From: Pseudomonadota bacterium
Lineage (GTDB): Bacteria > Pseudomonadota > Gammaproteobacteria > CALCKW01
Direction of reading: 5' to 3'
DNA length: 64,000 nucleotides
Assembly (NCBI GenBank): GCA_039196715.1
Contig: JBCCUP010000002.1
Location: forward strand, 1-64,000
A program made the translations under genes and the position numbers. Under the pieces are notes generated by a model, which did not search any database, was not told the DNA's origin, and saw nothing but the letters and a program-made list of their open reading frames with translations. Below, piece after piece: positions 52,501-61,039 of the stretch; within the stretch, counting starts at the first letter, position 1; every line of letters begins with the position of its first letter.

Positions 52501-53493
52501 TTCGAAGTGCTGGCGAGCGACGGCACGGTGCTGGCGAGCGGCCGCGACCTCGGCGCCCTGCAGCGCGCGTTCGAGGGCCAGGTCGAAGAGAGCCTCTCTG
52601 ACAGCCCCGACAACAGCCTCGAGCGCGACGGCCTGACCGACTGGCGCTTCGGCGATCTGCCCGAGCAGGTCGACATCGACCAGGCCGGCATCGCGCTGTC
52701 CGGCTACCCGGCACTCGTCGACCACGGCGACACGGTCGCCATCCGCGTCTACGGCGCCTCGGCACAGGCGAGCCGCGAGCACCGGCTCGGCCTGCGTCGC
52801 CTGTTCGCACTGCACCTGCGCGACGAGATCCGCTACCTCAACAAGCAATTGAAATCGCTCGACAAACTCGCGCTCCGTTTCGCCGGGCGCGGCACCGTCG
52901 ACGAACTCAAAGCGGACCTGCTCGACAGCGCACTCGACGCGGTCTTCCTCGCGGGCCGCGCGCCCGCGCGCACCCGCGAAGCCTTTCTCGAGACGCTCGC
53001 GTCGGGCCGACGCGACCTGCAGGGCGCCGCCAACCGCCTCAGCGAGCACCTGGTCACCGCGCTCGACGCCTGCGCAACCGTCGAGCAGCGGATACGGCGA
53101 AGCAGCTCGCTGGCCTGGGTGGAGCCGGTTGCCGACATCCGCGACCAGATCGACCACCTGATCTACCCCGGCATGCTGTCCGCCACCCCGGCCGAGCAGC
53201 TCAAACGCATGCCGGTGTTTTTCAAGGCGATCGACCGCCGGCTCGACGCAATCGACAGAGCGCCGGACAAGGACCGGCGGCTGCGCACGGACCTCCTACC
53301 CTTGTGGGAACGCTTCAAGTCACTGCCGACCGCGCTCGACGACGATCTGAGCTTTGACGGCGACTGGCTGGCCGTGCGCTGGCTGTTTGAAGAGCTCCGC
53401 ATCTCGTTGTTCGCACAGGAACTCGGCACCCGTGACAAGGTCTCAGTGGCCCGCATCGAAAAACGCCTCAGCGCGTTGGAGCGGCGTGTCTAA
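49588..53493 (+). CDS. hrpA: ATP-dependent RNA helicase HrpA (DEAH box)
   Basis: RNA helicase of 1301 residues, against 1300 in E. coli. Walker A is GDTGSGKTTQ (about 95), then TQPRRIAA, DEAH motif IIDEAHERSLN, SATID, and motif VI QRSGRCGR. The C-terminal half includes the DUF3418-type region with repeated acidic segments. It has been linked to mRNA processing and rescue of stalled ribosomes. ATG 49588 fits the family; GTG 49582 is an alternative. The next gene overlaps its end. Confidence 0.95.
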   Translation: MPTLSSLRGQLDAVQTRDRHRLRRDITALAARARTDQPDIDALTQLQTRVRASVAVVDARRAAPITLSYPEALPVSAARDPLREAIAAHPVVIVCGDTGSGKTTQLPKLCMELGRGTHGLIGHTQPRRIAARTVADRIARELQTEPGAVVGHTVRFSDTVSPTARVKVMTDGILLAEIQRDPWLNAYDTLIIDEAHERSLNIDFLLGYLAQLLLRRPDLKLIITSATIDPERFAAHFTHGDTPAPIVRVEGRTYPVELRYRPTVDTESGRETDPLAALIDATEELAAAVDGDILIFFPGERDIRDASAALSRHASQSKRLRGLEVLPLFGRLSHAEQQKIFKRGDRRRVVLATNVAETSLTVPGIRAVIDTGTARVSRYSASSKLQRLPVEPISQASANQRSGRCGREAPGVAIRLYSEDDFNARPAFTDPEILRTNLASVILQMAALRLGAVEDFPFVEAPERRFINDGYLLLQELGAVDERRALTKLGRRMARLPVDPRLARMLLAADNEACLDEVLTVVSALSVQDPRERPLEAQAGADQAHAEHRHESSDFLSFTNLWSLVTVQRSALSGNGFRKWCKAQFLSPLRVREWIDIRRQLAEACSSLSLRRNDTEAPPDNVHRAVLAGLLSHIARKTDKGDYAGARGRKMHIFPGSSLRRRGPSWLVAAEIVETSRVFARCVAPIDPRWLEALAPHLVKYSYFSPRWQRKRGQVGAYAKVSLYGLIVNPKKRVNYGPIDPAGARDIFIRHALVEGELNTQGAFLAHNLALLDSVRALEDKSRRRDLQVDPETLAAFYHARLPADVYNQPAFETWRTEVERETPRLLYFDTADVMLEDAAPVAYESFPDHIDIAGATLPLRYHFAPGADDDGVTLSIPVVLLNRVGAAQCEYIVPGLMYEKIEALLRSLPKASRKQVVPVPDVARALLADITPSDTTLTRALSARLKASRGLDIAVSDWDPTALPAHLFMRFEVLASDGTVLASGRDLGALQRAFEGQVEESLSDSPDNSLERDGLTDWRFGDLPEQVDIDQAGIALSGYPALVDHGDTVAIRVYGASAQASREHRLGLRRLFALHLRDEIRYLNKQLKSLDKLALRFAGRGTVDELKADLLDSALDAVFLAGRAPARTREAFLETLASGRRDLQGAANRLSEHLVTALDACATVEQRIRRSSSLAWVEPVADIRDQIDHLIYPGMLSATPAEQLKRMPVFFKAIDRRLDAIDRAPDKDRRLRTDLLPLWERFKSLPTALDDDLSFDGDWLAVRWLFEELRISLFAQELGTRDKVSVARIEKRLSALERRV

Positions 53494-54931
53494 ACACCCG
53501 ATGGTCTGGATTCTCGTGGCCGCGCTCGCACCGGGCGTCGCCGTCGCAGTGTGCGAGCCGACCTTCGAAACGGTGCCGCGCGCCTTGGCGCGCACCTGGG
53601 TACCGATTCCGCCGCACCTCCCCGACCCCGGGGAGGACACCGTCTGGACGCACCCGACCCAGCGCAACGGCCACGCGTTGCGCGTGCACCACGTCGCCGA
53701 CAAAGCGGTGTTGCAGGCCGCCGGCATCGCGCCTGAAACGCTCAACACCCGACACGAGTACAGCCAACACAGTGCCTTTTCGGCCACGGGCCGCTGGCTG
53801 GTCAGCCACGGCAAGGAGCAGCGCGTGCTGTTCGACGGTATGCAATACAAGCCTGTCCGTACCGTGCAGGACAACGGCCCACTGCTCGATTGGCTGTGGG
53901 ATCCGGTGGACGACGACACGGCGTACTATGTCTCGCAAAGCACGCACGCGGTGGTGCGCTACGACGTCGAAACCGACACGCACACGCCGGCGTTCACGCG
54001 CGCCCAGCTCGCCCGCCACCTCGACCTGCCGAACGCCGACGCGCTCAGGCTCGAAGGACACCATGGCCAGGGGGCGTTGTCGGCCTCCGGGGACCGCCTG
54101 GTGACCAAGTTTGCCCGCGGCGAGGACGCCGTTGTCGTGGTCTTCAACCCCCGCACCGCCGACGTGATTTCGCACGCCACGTTTCCGGGTCTCGCGGGCC
54201 GTCGCAACATGGACTGGCAGGCGTTGAGCCCCTCAGGCAAGCACGTGATCGTGCAGGCTCAGTTCGACGCGCTGTACGGGACGCAATTCGCCGGCAGCCG
54301 CGGCACGCAGCAGGTGCGCGTGTTCGACACCGCCCGCTTCGAGGCGACGTCGGGCAAGCTGGTGATCGGGCGGCCCTCGCACTTCGACGTGATGCAAAAC
54401 AGCAACGGGCGCGAGTTTTTCGTCATCGCCGGCTCACAGCCGCCGCAGGGTTGGCGGGGCCTGTCGAGCCCGCCACGGGGCTTGGTGCAGGGCTTGTACA
54501 CAGTCGACCTCGACTCGCTGACCTGGCGACAACACCTCAACTTTCGCGAACGGTTTCAGAACGGCGTGCCGGCGGCTCACGTCTCGGCGGCGCCCGACCG
54601 CGCTGAGGTGCTGCTGAGCTTCTACCAGGGAGGCAACGAGGACAGCGCCAGCGACGCCCAAACCACACCGCTGTTGCTGGTCGATCTGGACGCCACCTGG
54701 CGCGTGCGCACAGCCTGGATGGGCTGGGACCTCGCCGCCAACCCGGGGCGGGGCAACTCCTCTCAAGGCTACCTCGCCCAACCGCACGCGAGTTTCAGTC
54801 CCGGCGTCTGGTTGGCCAACGGTGAGCGTGGCCTCAAACTGGTGTGGGCGTCGGACAACAACCGCCGCGACGCGCGCGTGGGCAACCTCGTGGTGGCCGA
54901 AGTGATCTGCCCGGCCGGGGCGACACGCTAG
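53486..54931 (+). CDS. secreted protein with propeller-like repeats, unknown
   Basis: Predicted exported protein of 481 residues. A signal peptide (MVWILVAALAPGVAVA) follows either GTG 53486, overlapping the hrpA end by eight bases, or ATG 53501. Repeated segments such as SAFSATGRWLVSHG, GALSASGDRLVTKFA and QALSPSGKHVIVQA suggest a beta-propeller. I cannot name a family. It is co-transcribed with hrpA by position and converges with the MFS gene, overlapping it by four bases. Confidence 0.6.
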   Translation: MSKHPMVWILVAALAPGVAVAVCEPTFETVPRALARTWVPIPPHLPDPGEDTVWTHPTQRNGHALRVHHVADKAVLQAAGIAPETLNTRHEYSQHSAFSATGRWLVSHGKEQRVLFDGMQYKPVRTVQDNGPLLDWLWDPVDDDTAYYVSQSTHAVVRYDVETDTHTPAFTRAQLARHLDLPNADALRLEGHHGQGALSASGDRLVTKFARGEDAVVVVFNPRTADVISHATFPGLAGRRNMDWQALSPSGKHVIVQAQFDALYGTQFAGSRGTQQVRVFDTARFEATSGKLVIGRPSHFDVMQNSNGREFFVIAGSQPPQGWRGLSSPPRGLVQGLYTVDLDSLTWRQHLNFRERFQNGVPAAHVSAAPDRAEVLLSFYQGGNEDSASDAQTTPLLLVDLDATWRVRTAWMGWDLAANPGRGNSSQGYLAQPHASFSPGVWLANGERGLKLVWASDNNRRDARVGNLVVAEVICPAGATR

Positions 54932-56163
54932 TCGGCTTCGTCCGCGTTGCGGGAGCCCGCGTACACCGCGGTGCAGACGGCGATCACCGCGGCCATCGCA
55001 GCGAAGGCCAGCCGGTACTGCTCGCGCGGCGGCCAGCCGAGCGCCGCCGCGAGATCGAGCACGAGCCCGAAGCCGGTTTGCATGACCGGGATGGCCAACA
55101 CCGCGACGAAGGTGAACACCGCCACCGCACGGCCGAGCCCCTCGGGCGCGACCACCCGACGCAGGTGCGCGCTCAACGGCACGTAGTACTGCTGGCTGAA
55201 CACCATCAGGAGCAGCAACGCGATTGCAAGCTCGGCACGCACGTCGGGCCACACCGCGAGACACAGCAGTGACCCGACTGACACCAACGCCGACACCACG
55301 ATCAGTCGTCGCCGGCGTCGGACTGACCGGTCCAGCACACCGAAGCTGTAACCCGCGGCAATGGTCGCGGCGAAGAACAACATCAACACCGCGCCCGCCC
55401 GGGCCGGGTCGAAGCGGTAGACGGTCTGCAGGTAAGGTCCGCCCCACAAGCCGGTGACGGTGGTGATCGGCGCGTAGCTCACCACGGCCAACGCGAGAAT
55501 GCGGCCGACGTCGGGTTGCGCCAGCACCCGTCGCACGCCGAGACCCCGGCCCGCCGATGACGACGTCGGCTGCGGTGTCGGCGGCTCGGCCACGGCGCGG
55601 TGAATCGCCACCGCAATCAGCACGCTCACGAACGCCACCGCGGCAAAAACCGTGGACCAGGCAAAGGCGCCGAGGGCCACCGCGAGCGGGAAGGTGCCGA
55701 GCAGGCCGCCCACGCCGCCGAGGCTGACGACCAGACCGTTGGCATAGCCGAATTGCCGCGCCGGGACGCTGCGGGCGAGCAGGACCTGGCTGCCGGCGCC
55801 AATCGCCGCCATGCCGAGGCCGATGGTGGCACGCGACGCCATCAAGCCCGCGGGACTGTCGGCGAGGGCAAAGCCGAGCGTGCCGAGCGCCACACACGCG
55901 GACGACACCAGCAGGGCACGGCGAGGCCCGACGCGGTCGAGCCAGACACCCGCCGGCACCTGCGCCACCACGCTGGCAAAAAAGAGGGTCGACACCAGCA
56001 GGCCCACCGCCGAGGCCGAGAGCGCGAACCGCTCGATCACGATCGGCGAGAACACCGAACCCGCCGCGCGGTGAAACTGACCGAGGGCAAACAGCGCGAC
56101 ACAGACCCCGATGGCCACCCGCGCGCTGTTCAGGCCCGTGGACGGCGCCCTGTCACGCGTCAT
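54928..56163 (-). CDS. MFS transporter
   Basis: Inner-membrane protein of 411 residues with twelve hydrophobic helices. The MFS loop 2-3 motif appears as GVWLDRVGPRRALL; the N-half ends in the GSQVLLARSVPARQFGYANGLVVSLGG region. It could export or import small molecules; the substrate is unknown. ATG 56163 lies inside the end of pepN (11-base overlap), which supports co-transcription. Confidence 0.86.
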   Translation of the reverse strand: MTRDRAPSTGLNSARVAIGVCVALFALGQFHRAAGSVFSPIVIERFALSASAVGLLVSTLFFASVVAQVPAGVWLDRVGPRRALLVSSACVALGTLGFALADSPAGLMASRATIGLGMAAIGAGSQVLLARSVPARQFGYANGLVVSLGGVGGLLGTFPLAVALGAFAWSTVFAAVAFVSVLIAVAIHRAVAEPPTPQPTSSSAGRGLGVRRVLAQPDVGRILALAVVSYAPITTVTGLWGGPYLQTVYRFDPARAGAVLMLFFAATIAAGYSFGVLDRSVRRRRRLIVVSALVSVGSLLCLAVWPDVRAELAIALLLLMVFSQQYYVPLSAHLRRVVAPEGLGRAVAVFTFVAVLAIPVMQTGFGLVLDLAAALGWPPREQYRLAFAAMAAVIAVCTAVYAGSRNADEAD

Positions 56164-58804
56164 GCAAGGCCTTGGACACGATCTCCCAGGTGTCTCGCGA
56201 GAGCCCCTCGCGATCGCGCAACGCCGACAGGGTCGCACGGGCGTGGGCCTGACGCGCGGGCGTGTGCCGCCGCCACTGCGCCAGCGCGCTCGCAAGCCGC
56301 GCCGCGGTCTGGGGGTTGATGGCGTCGTAATCGGCCAGGAAATCACCCAGCAAGCGGTAGCCGCTGCCGTCGGCGGCGTGAAACCGCACCGGGTTGTTGA
56401 ACGCAAACACGCCAAACAGCGCGCGCGCCCGGTTCGGGTTGAGCACGTCGAAATCGGCCCGTTGCCGGAGGCGTCTGATGTCCTCGACCACCGCCCCACG
56501 CGGACTGGTCGCCTGCAACGCGAACCACTTGTCCATGACAAGCTTGTCACCGGTATACCGCTGCTCGTAGTCGCCGAGCAGTTCTGCCCGCAGCGCCTCG
56601 TAGCCGGGGTCGGTGGCGTGCGTGACGATGCGCAGCGCGGCCAGGCGGTCTGTCATGTTGCCCGCGCTGTGGTACTGATCGGCCAGCACCGGATGCGCCC
56701 AGCTCGGGTCCGAACAACTCAGCCAATCGAGGCACAGCGCGCGCAGCGCGCGTTCGCCGACGGCGTCGGGCGTGAGCGAGAACTGCGCCGACCGCGGCGC
56801 CTCGACGACCGCGCGCAGGTGCGGTGCGAGCCGCTCAGCGAGGCTGCGCTTGAGCACGGTGAGGCCACGGTCGACCGCGTCGATATCGACCGTGTCGAGT
56901 TGGGCCGTCACCGTGTTCACGTCGGGCAGGGTCAGCGCCTCGGCGCGCACGCCCGGCGGCAGCGAGCCGTCGCGCAACACCGTCGCAAGCCCGTCAACGA
57001 CCGCCTCGGACAGTTCGGCCGTCGCATCCGGCTCCGCGGCATCGGCGAGGGCGCGCACGCGGCTGCCGAGCATGTCCTGCGCCGCCTGCCAGCGGTTGAA
57101 GAGGTCGCTGTCGTGCTGCAACAGGACAAGGTTGTCCGCGTCGCTGACCGTGTGCACCAGGGTCACAGGGGCTGAAAACCCACGCAACAGCGACACCACC
57201 GGCGGCGACGCCACGCCCTCGAAGACGAACTGCGCCACGCGGCTGTCGACCACCAGCACGCGCTCGAGCGGTGCCTCGGCGTCTGACGCCAGCCGCAGCG
57301 GGATGGCGCCGCCGTCGCGGCCAAGCAGCCCGAGCCGCACGGGGATCACCAGCGGTCCGGCTTCAGCCTGCCCTGGTATCCGCTGGCTGAAGGTCAAGGT
57401 GAACCGCTGCAGCTCGGCGTCGTGGTGGCTGTCCACGCGCAGCTCCGGCGTGCCGGCCTGCGCGTACCAGCGCTCGAACTGGGTGAAATCGACGCCGTTG
57501 GCGTCGGCCATCGCCCGGCGAAAGTCGTCGCAGGTCGCCGCCGAGCCGTCGTGGCGCTCGATGTACAGGTCCATGCCCCGCCGGAACCCGTCCTCGCCGA
57601 GCAGGGTGTCGTACAGGCGGACAACTTCGGCGCCCTTCTCGTAGACCGTGAGGGTGTAGAAGTTGTTGATCTCGACGTAGCTCTCCGGCCGGATCGGGTG
57701 TGCCATGGGACCGGCATCCTCCGGGAACTGACGCGCCTTGAGCAGGCGCACGTCTTCGATGCGTTTGAGCGCGCGCACGTGCAGGTCACTGGAGAACTCC
57801 TGATCCCGGTAGACGGTCAGGCCCTCCTTGAGACTCAACTGGAACCAGTCTCGGCAGGTCACCCGGTTGCCGGTCCAGTTGTGAAAGTACTCGTGTGCGA
57901 CGACCGACTCGACGCCGAGAAAGTCGGTGTCGGTGGCGGTCTCGGCGTCGGTCAGCACGTACTTGGTGTTGAAGATGTTGAGGCCCTTGTTTTCCATCGC
58001 CCCCATGTTGAAATCGTCCACCGCGACGATGTTGAACACGTCGAGGTCGTAGGCGAGCCCGTAGCGCTGTTCGTCCCACGCCATCGCCCGCTTGAGCGAG
58101 GCCATGGCGTGCGCGGTGCGGTCGATGTAGGCGTCGGTGGTGAAGATGTTCAGCGACACCTCGCGCCCCGCCGACGTGGTGAACGCATCGCTGCGGCAGG
58201 CGAGGTCACCGGCAACGAGGGCGAACAGGTACGCCGGCTTCGGGTGCGGGTCGTCCCAGACCGCTTCGACACGCCGCGGGTCGATGGCGCGGGTCGAGAC
58301 CGGGTTGCCGTTGCTCAACAACACCGGGCAGCGGGCCCTGTCGGCGCGCAACACCACGCGGTAGGGCGCGAGCACGTCCGGGCGATCGGGGAAGTAGGTG
58401 ATACGCCGAAAGCCCTCGGCTTCACATTGGGTGCAGTAGACCCCGTTGCTGACGTAGAGGCCGCTCAAGGCGGTGTTGTCCGCCGGTGCGATCCGCGTGT
58501 CGACTTCGAGCTCGAAGTGCTCGGGCAAGCCGCGGAGCGTCAGGCCGTGCTCGTCCACCTCGTAGGCCGCACGCGCCAACGGCTGCCCGTCGATCCGCAC
58601 ACCCAGCAGGGTCAACGCCTCGCCGTCGAGCGTCCAAAGCCCTTCGGGGTTGGCGACGTCGGGGTTGCGGCGCACCGTCAAGCGACTGCGCAACCTCGTG
58701 GACGCGTCGTCGAGGTCGAATTGCAGCCACACCGCGTCGAGCCAGAACGGCGGCGGCTGGTAGTCGAGCCGGTGAACGGTGCGGTGCGCGGCGGCGGAAC
58801 CCAT
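56153..58804 (-). CDS. pepN: aminopeptidase N
   Basis: Zinc aminopeptidase (M1) of 883 residues, against 870 in E. coli, trimming N-terminal residues from peptides in the cytosol. GAMENKGLN binds the N-terminus; VAHEYFHNWTGNR holds HExxH, and the third zinc ligand is Glu in SLKEGLTVYRDQEF, 18-19 residues on. The catalytic Tyr region and the C-terminal ARM-like domain are complete. ATG 58804 fits the family; an upstream in-frame ATG at 58873 is less likely. Confidence 0.95.
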   Translation of the reverse strand: MGSAAAHRTVHRLDYQPPPFWLDAVWLQFDLDDASTRLRSRLTVRRNPDVANPEGLWTLDGEALTLLGVRIDGQPLARAAYEVDEHGLTLRGLPEHFELEVDTRIAPADNTALSGLYVSNGVYCTQCEAEGFRRITYFPDRPDVLAPYRVVLRADRARCPVLLSNGNPVSTRAIDPRRVEAVWDDPHPKPAYLFALVAGDLACRSDAFTTSAGREVSLNIFTTDAYIDRTAHAMASLKRAMAWDEQRYGLAYDLDVFNIVAVDDFNMGAMENKGLNIFNTKYVLTDAETATDTDFLGVESVVAHEYFHNWTGNRVTCRDWFQLSLKEGLTVYRDQEFSSDLHVRALKRIEDVRLLKARQFPEDAGPMAHPIRPESYVEINNFYTLTVYEKGAEVVRLYDTLLGEDGFRRGMDLYIERHDGSAATCDDFRRAMADANGVDFTQFERWYAQAGTPELRVDSHHDAELQRFTLTFSQRIPGQAEAGPLVIPVRLGLLGRDGGAIPLRLASDAEAPLERVLVVDSRVAQFVFEGVASPPVVSLLRGFSAPVTLVHTVSDADNLVLLQHDSDLFNRWQAAQDMLGSRVRALADAAEPDATAELSEAVVDGLATVLRDGSLPPGVRAEALTLPDVNTVTAQLDTVDIDAVDRGLTVLKRSLAERLAPHLRAVVEAPRSAQFSLTPDAVGERALRALCLDWLSCSDPSWAHPVLADQYHSAGNMTDRLAALRIVTHATDPGYEALRAELLGDYEQRYTGDKLVMDKWFALQATSPRGAVVEDIRRLRQRADFDVLNPNRARALFGVFAFNNPVRFHAADGSGYRLLGDFLADYDAINPQTAARLASALAQWRRHTPARQAHARATLSALRDREGLSRDTWEIVSKALHDA

Positions 58805-58956
58805 GTGGAAACGTCCAGAAATCCGGCTCGCCAGTATGCGCAGCCGCTTGCAGGGCGACAAGCTCTGGAGCATTGCCGATTCCGGCCGATAAGGAGGGTC
58901 TGGTGGGGGTGTTCACACCGGGCTGAGACGAGCGAGCCGAGACAGGGGACCGGAAC

Positions 58957-59727
58957 ATGCGATGGGCAACGATCAGGCAAGCCACGCTCGCCGTGTTTTT
59001 GCTGTCGTTCCTGCTCGTGGCAGCGGTTCAGCTGCTCTACTCGCGCAACTGGGGCGTTGCGCTGCCCGTGGTCGTCTACCCGATCGCGGCCACCCCCGAC
59101 CGCGACGTCCTCGACTACATTGACACGCTCAAGACCGCGGACTTCGAGATCATCGACCGCTGGATGGCGCGCGAGGCCGAGCGCTACAAGCTGCCCAACC
59201 CAGTGCCCACCCGGGTCCGGCTCGGACCGACGCTGAACACCCTGCCGCCGCCCTACCCCGAACTCGACGGCGTGGCCTGGTTGATCCTCTGGCAACTGCG
59301 GATGCGCCTGTGGGCCGCTTTCAACTCACCCGAGGCCTTCTGGAATTGGCGCACGGTGCGCATCTATCTGGTGCTGCACGGCGCCAACCGACCGAAGTAC
59401 CTGCCTCACAGCATCGGCATGCAGAAAGGCCTGATCGGACTCGTGCACGGTTTCGCCGAGCCGCGCCAGACGTCGCAGAACATCGTCGTGGTCGCGCACG
59501 AGCTGCTGCACACGGTGGGCGCAACGGATAAATACAACCAGGTGGGCAACCCGATTTTCCCCCAGGGCTACGCCAACCCCACACGCAAGCCGCTCTACCC
59601 GCAACGCTCTGCCGAGATCATGGCCGGCCGCATCCCGACGTCCGAGTTTCGCTCGGTCATGGCCCACAGCCTGCGCAGCTCGCGCATCGGTCCGCACACG
59701 GCGCGCGAGATCAACTGGATCGAGTGA
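58957..59727 (+). CDS. membrane-anchored metzincin-like putative metallopeptidase
   Basis: Protein of 256 residues. An N-terminal anchor (about 10-28) is followed by a presumably periplasmic domain. HELLHTVGATDKY (181-193) gives HExxHxxGxxD, and AEIMAGRIP (219-227) looks like a Met-turn, so a zinc peptidase of the metzincin kind is likely. I do not recognise a named family. It is divergent from pepN and 65 bases upstream of envC. A role in cell-wall or envelope processing would fit its neighbours but is inference. Confidence 0.65.
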   Translation: MRWATIRQATLAVFLLSFLLVAAVQLLYSRNWGVALPVVVYPIAATPDRDVLDYIDTLKTADFEIIDRWMAREAERYKLPNPVPTRVRLGPTLNTLPPPYPELDGVAWLILWQLRMRLWAAFNSPEAFWNWRTVRIYLVLHGANRPKYLPHSIGMQKGLIGLVHGFAEPRQTSQNIVVVAHELLHTVGATDKYNQVGNPIFPQGYANPTRKPLYPQRSAEIMAGRIPTSEFRSVMAHSLRSSRIGPHTAREINWIE

Positions 59728-59791
59728 TTTCACGCCCCGCTGCGGCGAGTGCTTCCTATACTGAAAGGACTGCCCCAACACGCGGTCCGCT

Positions 59792-60895
59792 GTGGTTTCG
59801 AGGTTCTTTCTCCTGACGGTCTTCGGGTTGGCGGCCGGGCCGCTCGCACAGGTGCCCGTGGCGGCGGGCGAACAGCTGCTTGCCCGCCTGGACAGCGGCA
59901 CCCCTGCCGAGGCACCGCGCCCCGCGCCCCGCCACCAAACCCACGAATCCCTGCTGTCCGAACTGGCGGCTGTGGACCGCACGATCGGCGACGCCGAAAC
60001 GCGCATCGACGCGTTGCAGACGCGCATCGACGAAAGCAGCGATGTGCTGACCGCGCTGCGACGCACCATTGAAGCGCGGCGCGACATCAGTGCGGCCCAG
60101 CAAGCGCACGTCCGCGCACAGATCCGAGCCACCTGGCGGCTGCACCGCGTCCAGCAACAGCGCGCCGAACAGTACCGCACCCCGCCGCGCGGCTGGCGCC
60201 GAACCCAGCGGTACATCGCCGCCGTGAACGACCACCTGGCCCGCCAGCGCGGGCACGCGCGCCTCGCTCTGGTCGACGTGATGGCCACGGTGCACGAGGC
60301 CGATGCGGTGCAACGCACGCTCACCGGTGATGAACAGGCACTGCGGCAGGAGCGCAGCAACCTCAAACACCTCCAGGCCAGCCGTCAGCCGGTGTTGCTG
60401 CAGCTCGAAACCGCAATCGAGGCTGCTGGCGACAACCTGATCACGCTCTACGCCGAGACCGACGCGGTCCGACACACACTCGAAACCGCCGACACGGCAC
60501 TGGCGGACCACGGCCTGCCGTGGCCGTTGGTTGGTCGGGTGCGCACGCGTTTTGGTGAGAAGACGCCCGCGACCAAGCAGGCCTCACGCGGAATCCAGAT
60601 CGACGCCGTCGCGGGCGACACCGCGCACGCCGTCGACGCCGGCGTGGTGGTGTTTGCCGACTGGATGCGGGGCCAGGGCCTCCTGGCGGTGGTCGACCAC
60701 GGCAACGGCATGATGGCGGTCTACGGCAACAACCAGCGCCTGCTGGTTTCGGTTGGCGACCGGGTGGCGCCGGGCGACCCGGTCGCGGTGGTCGGAGCCG
60801 AGGGGTCGGTCGAGCAGGCACAGCTCTACTTCGAGCTTCGCCTGGAGGGCCAGGCGGTCGATCCGCTCGACTGGCTGACCACCACACCGAGTTGA
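59792..60895 (+). CDS. envC: EnvC-like murein hydrolase activator
   Basis: Periplasmic protein of 367 residues. A signal peptide is followed by a long coiled-coil part (about 50-225) and a C-terminal LytM/M23 domain (about 255-365). The HxH and Asp zinc ligands of active M23 enzymes are missing (LYFELRLEGQAVDPLDWL instead of an LHFE form), the mark of EnvC, which activates AmiA/AmiB amidases at division. The start is a GTG at 59792. It precedes ctpA and yibQ, a conserved order. Confidence 0.9.
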   Translation: MVSRFFLLTVFGLAAGPLAQVPVAAGEQLLARLDSGTPAEAPRPAPRHQTHESLLSELAAVDRTIGDAETRIDALQTRIDESSDVLTALRRTIEARRDISAAQQAHVRAQIRATWRLHRVQQQRAEQYRTPPRGWRRTQRYIAAVNDHLARQRGHARLALVDVMATVHEADAVQRTLTGDEQALRQERSNLKHLQASRQPVLLQLETAIEAAGDNLITLYAETDAVRHTLETADTALADHGLPWPLVGRVRTRFGEKTPATKQASRGIQIDAVAGDTAHAVDAGVVVFADWMRGQGLLAVVDHGNGMMAVYGNNQRLLVSVGDRVAPGDPVAVVGAEGSVEQAQLYFELRLEGQAVDPLDWLTTTPS

Positions 60896-61039
60896 AACCA
60901 CGAGCAGCGCACGGAAATCCCGTAGGTAAAAGCGCTACCCTTGGGCTGGCACAGACTGTGTAGAATCTGTGTCAGTGAACCCTTGTGCGGTTTTGGCAGA
61001 CAAACCGTATACACAGCCTCGTGCACAGGACCCCGCGAT

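Noticed and set aside
59792-60895. Active M23 endopeptidase
   Set aside because: The zinc-binding His and Asp positions are replaced, so an EnvC-type activator is the better call.
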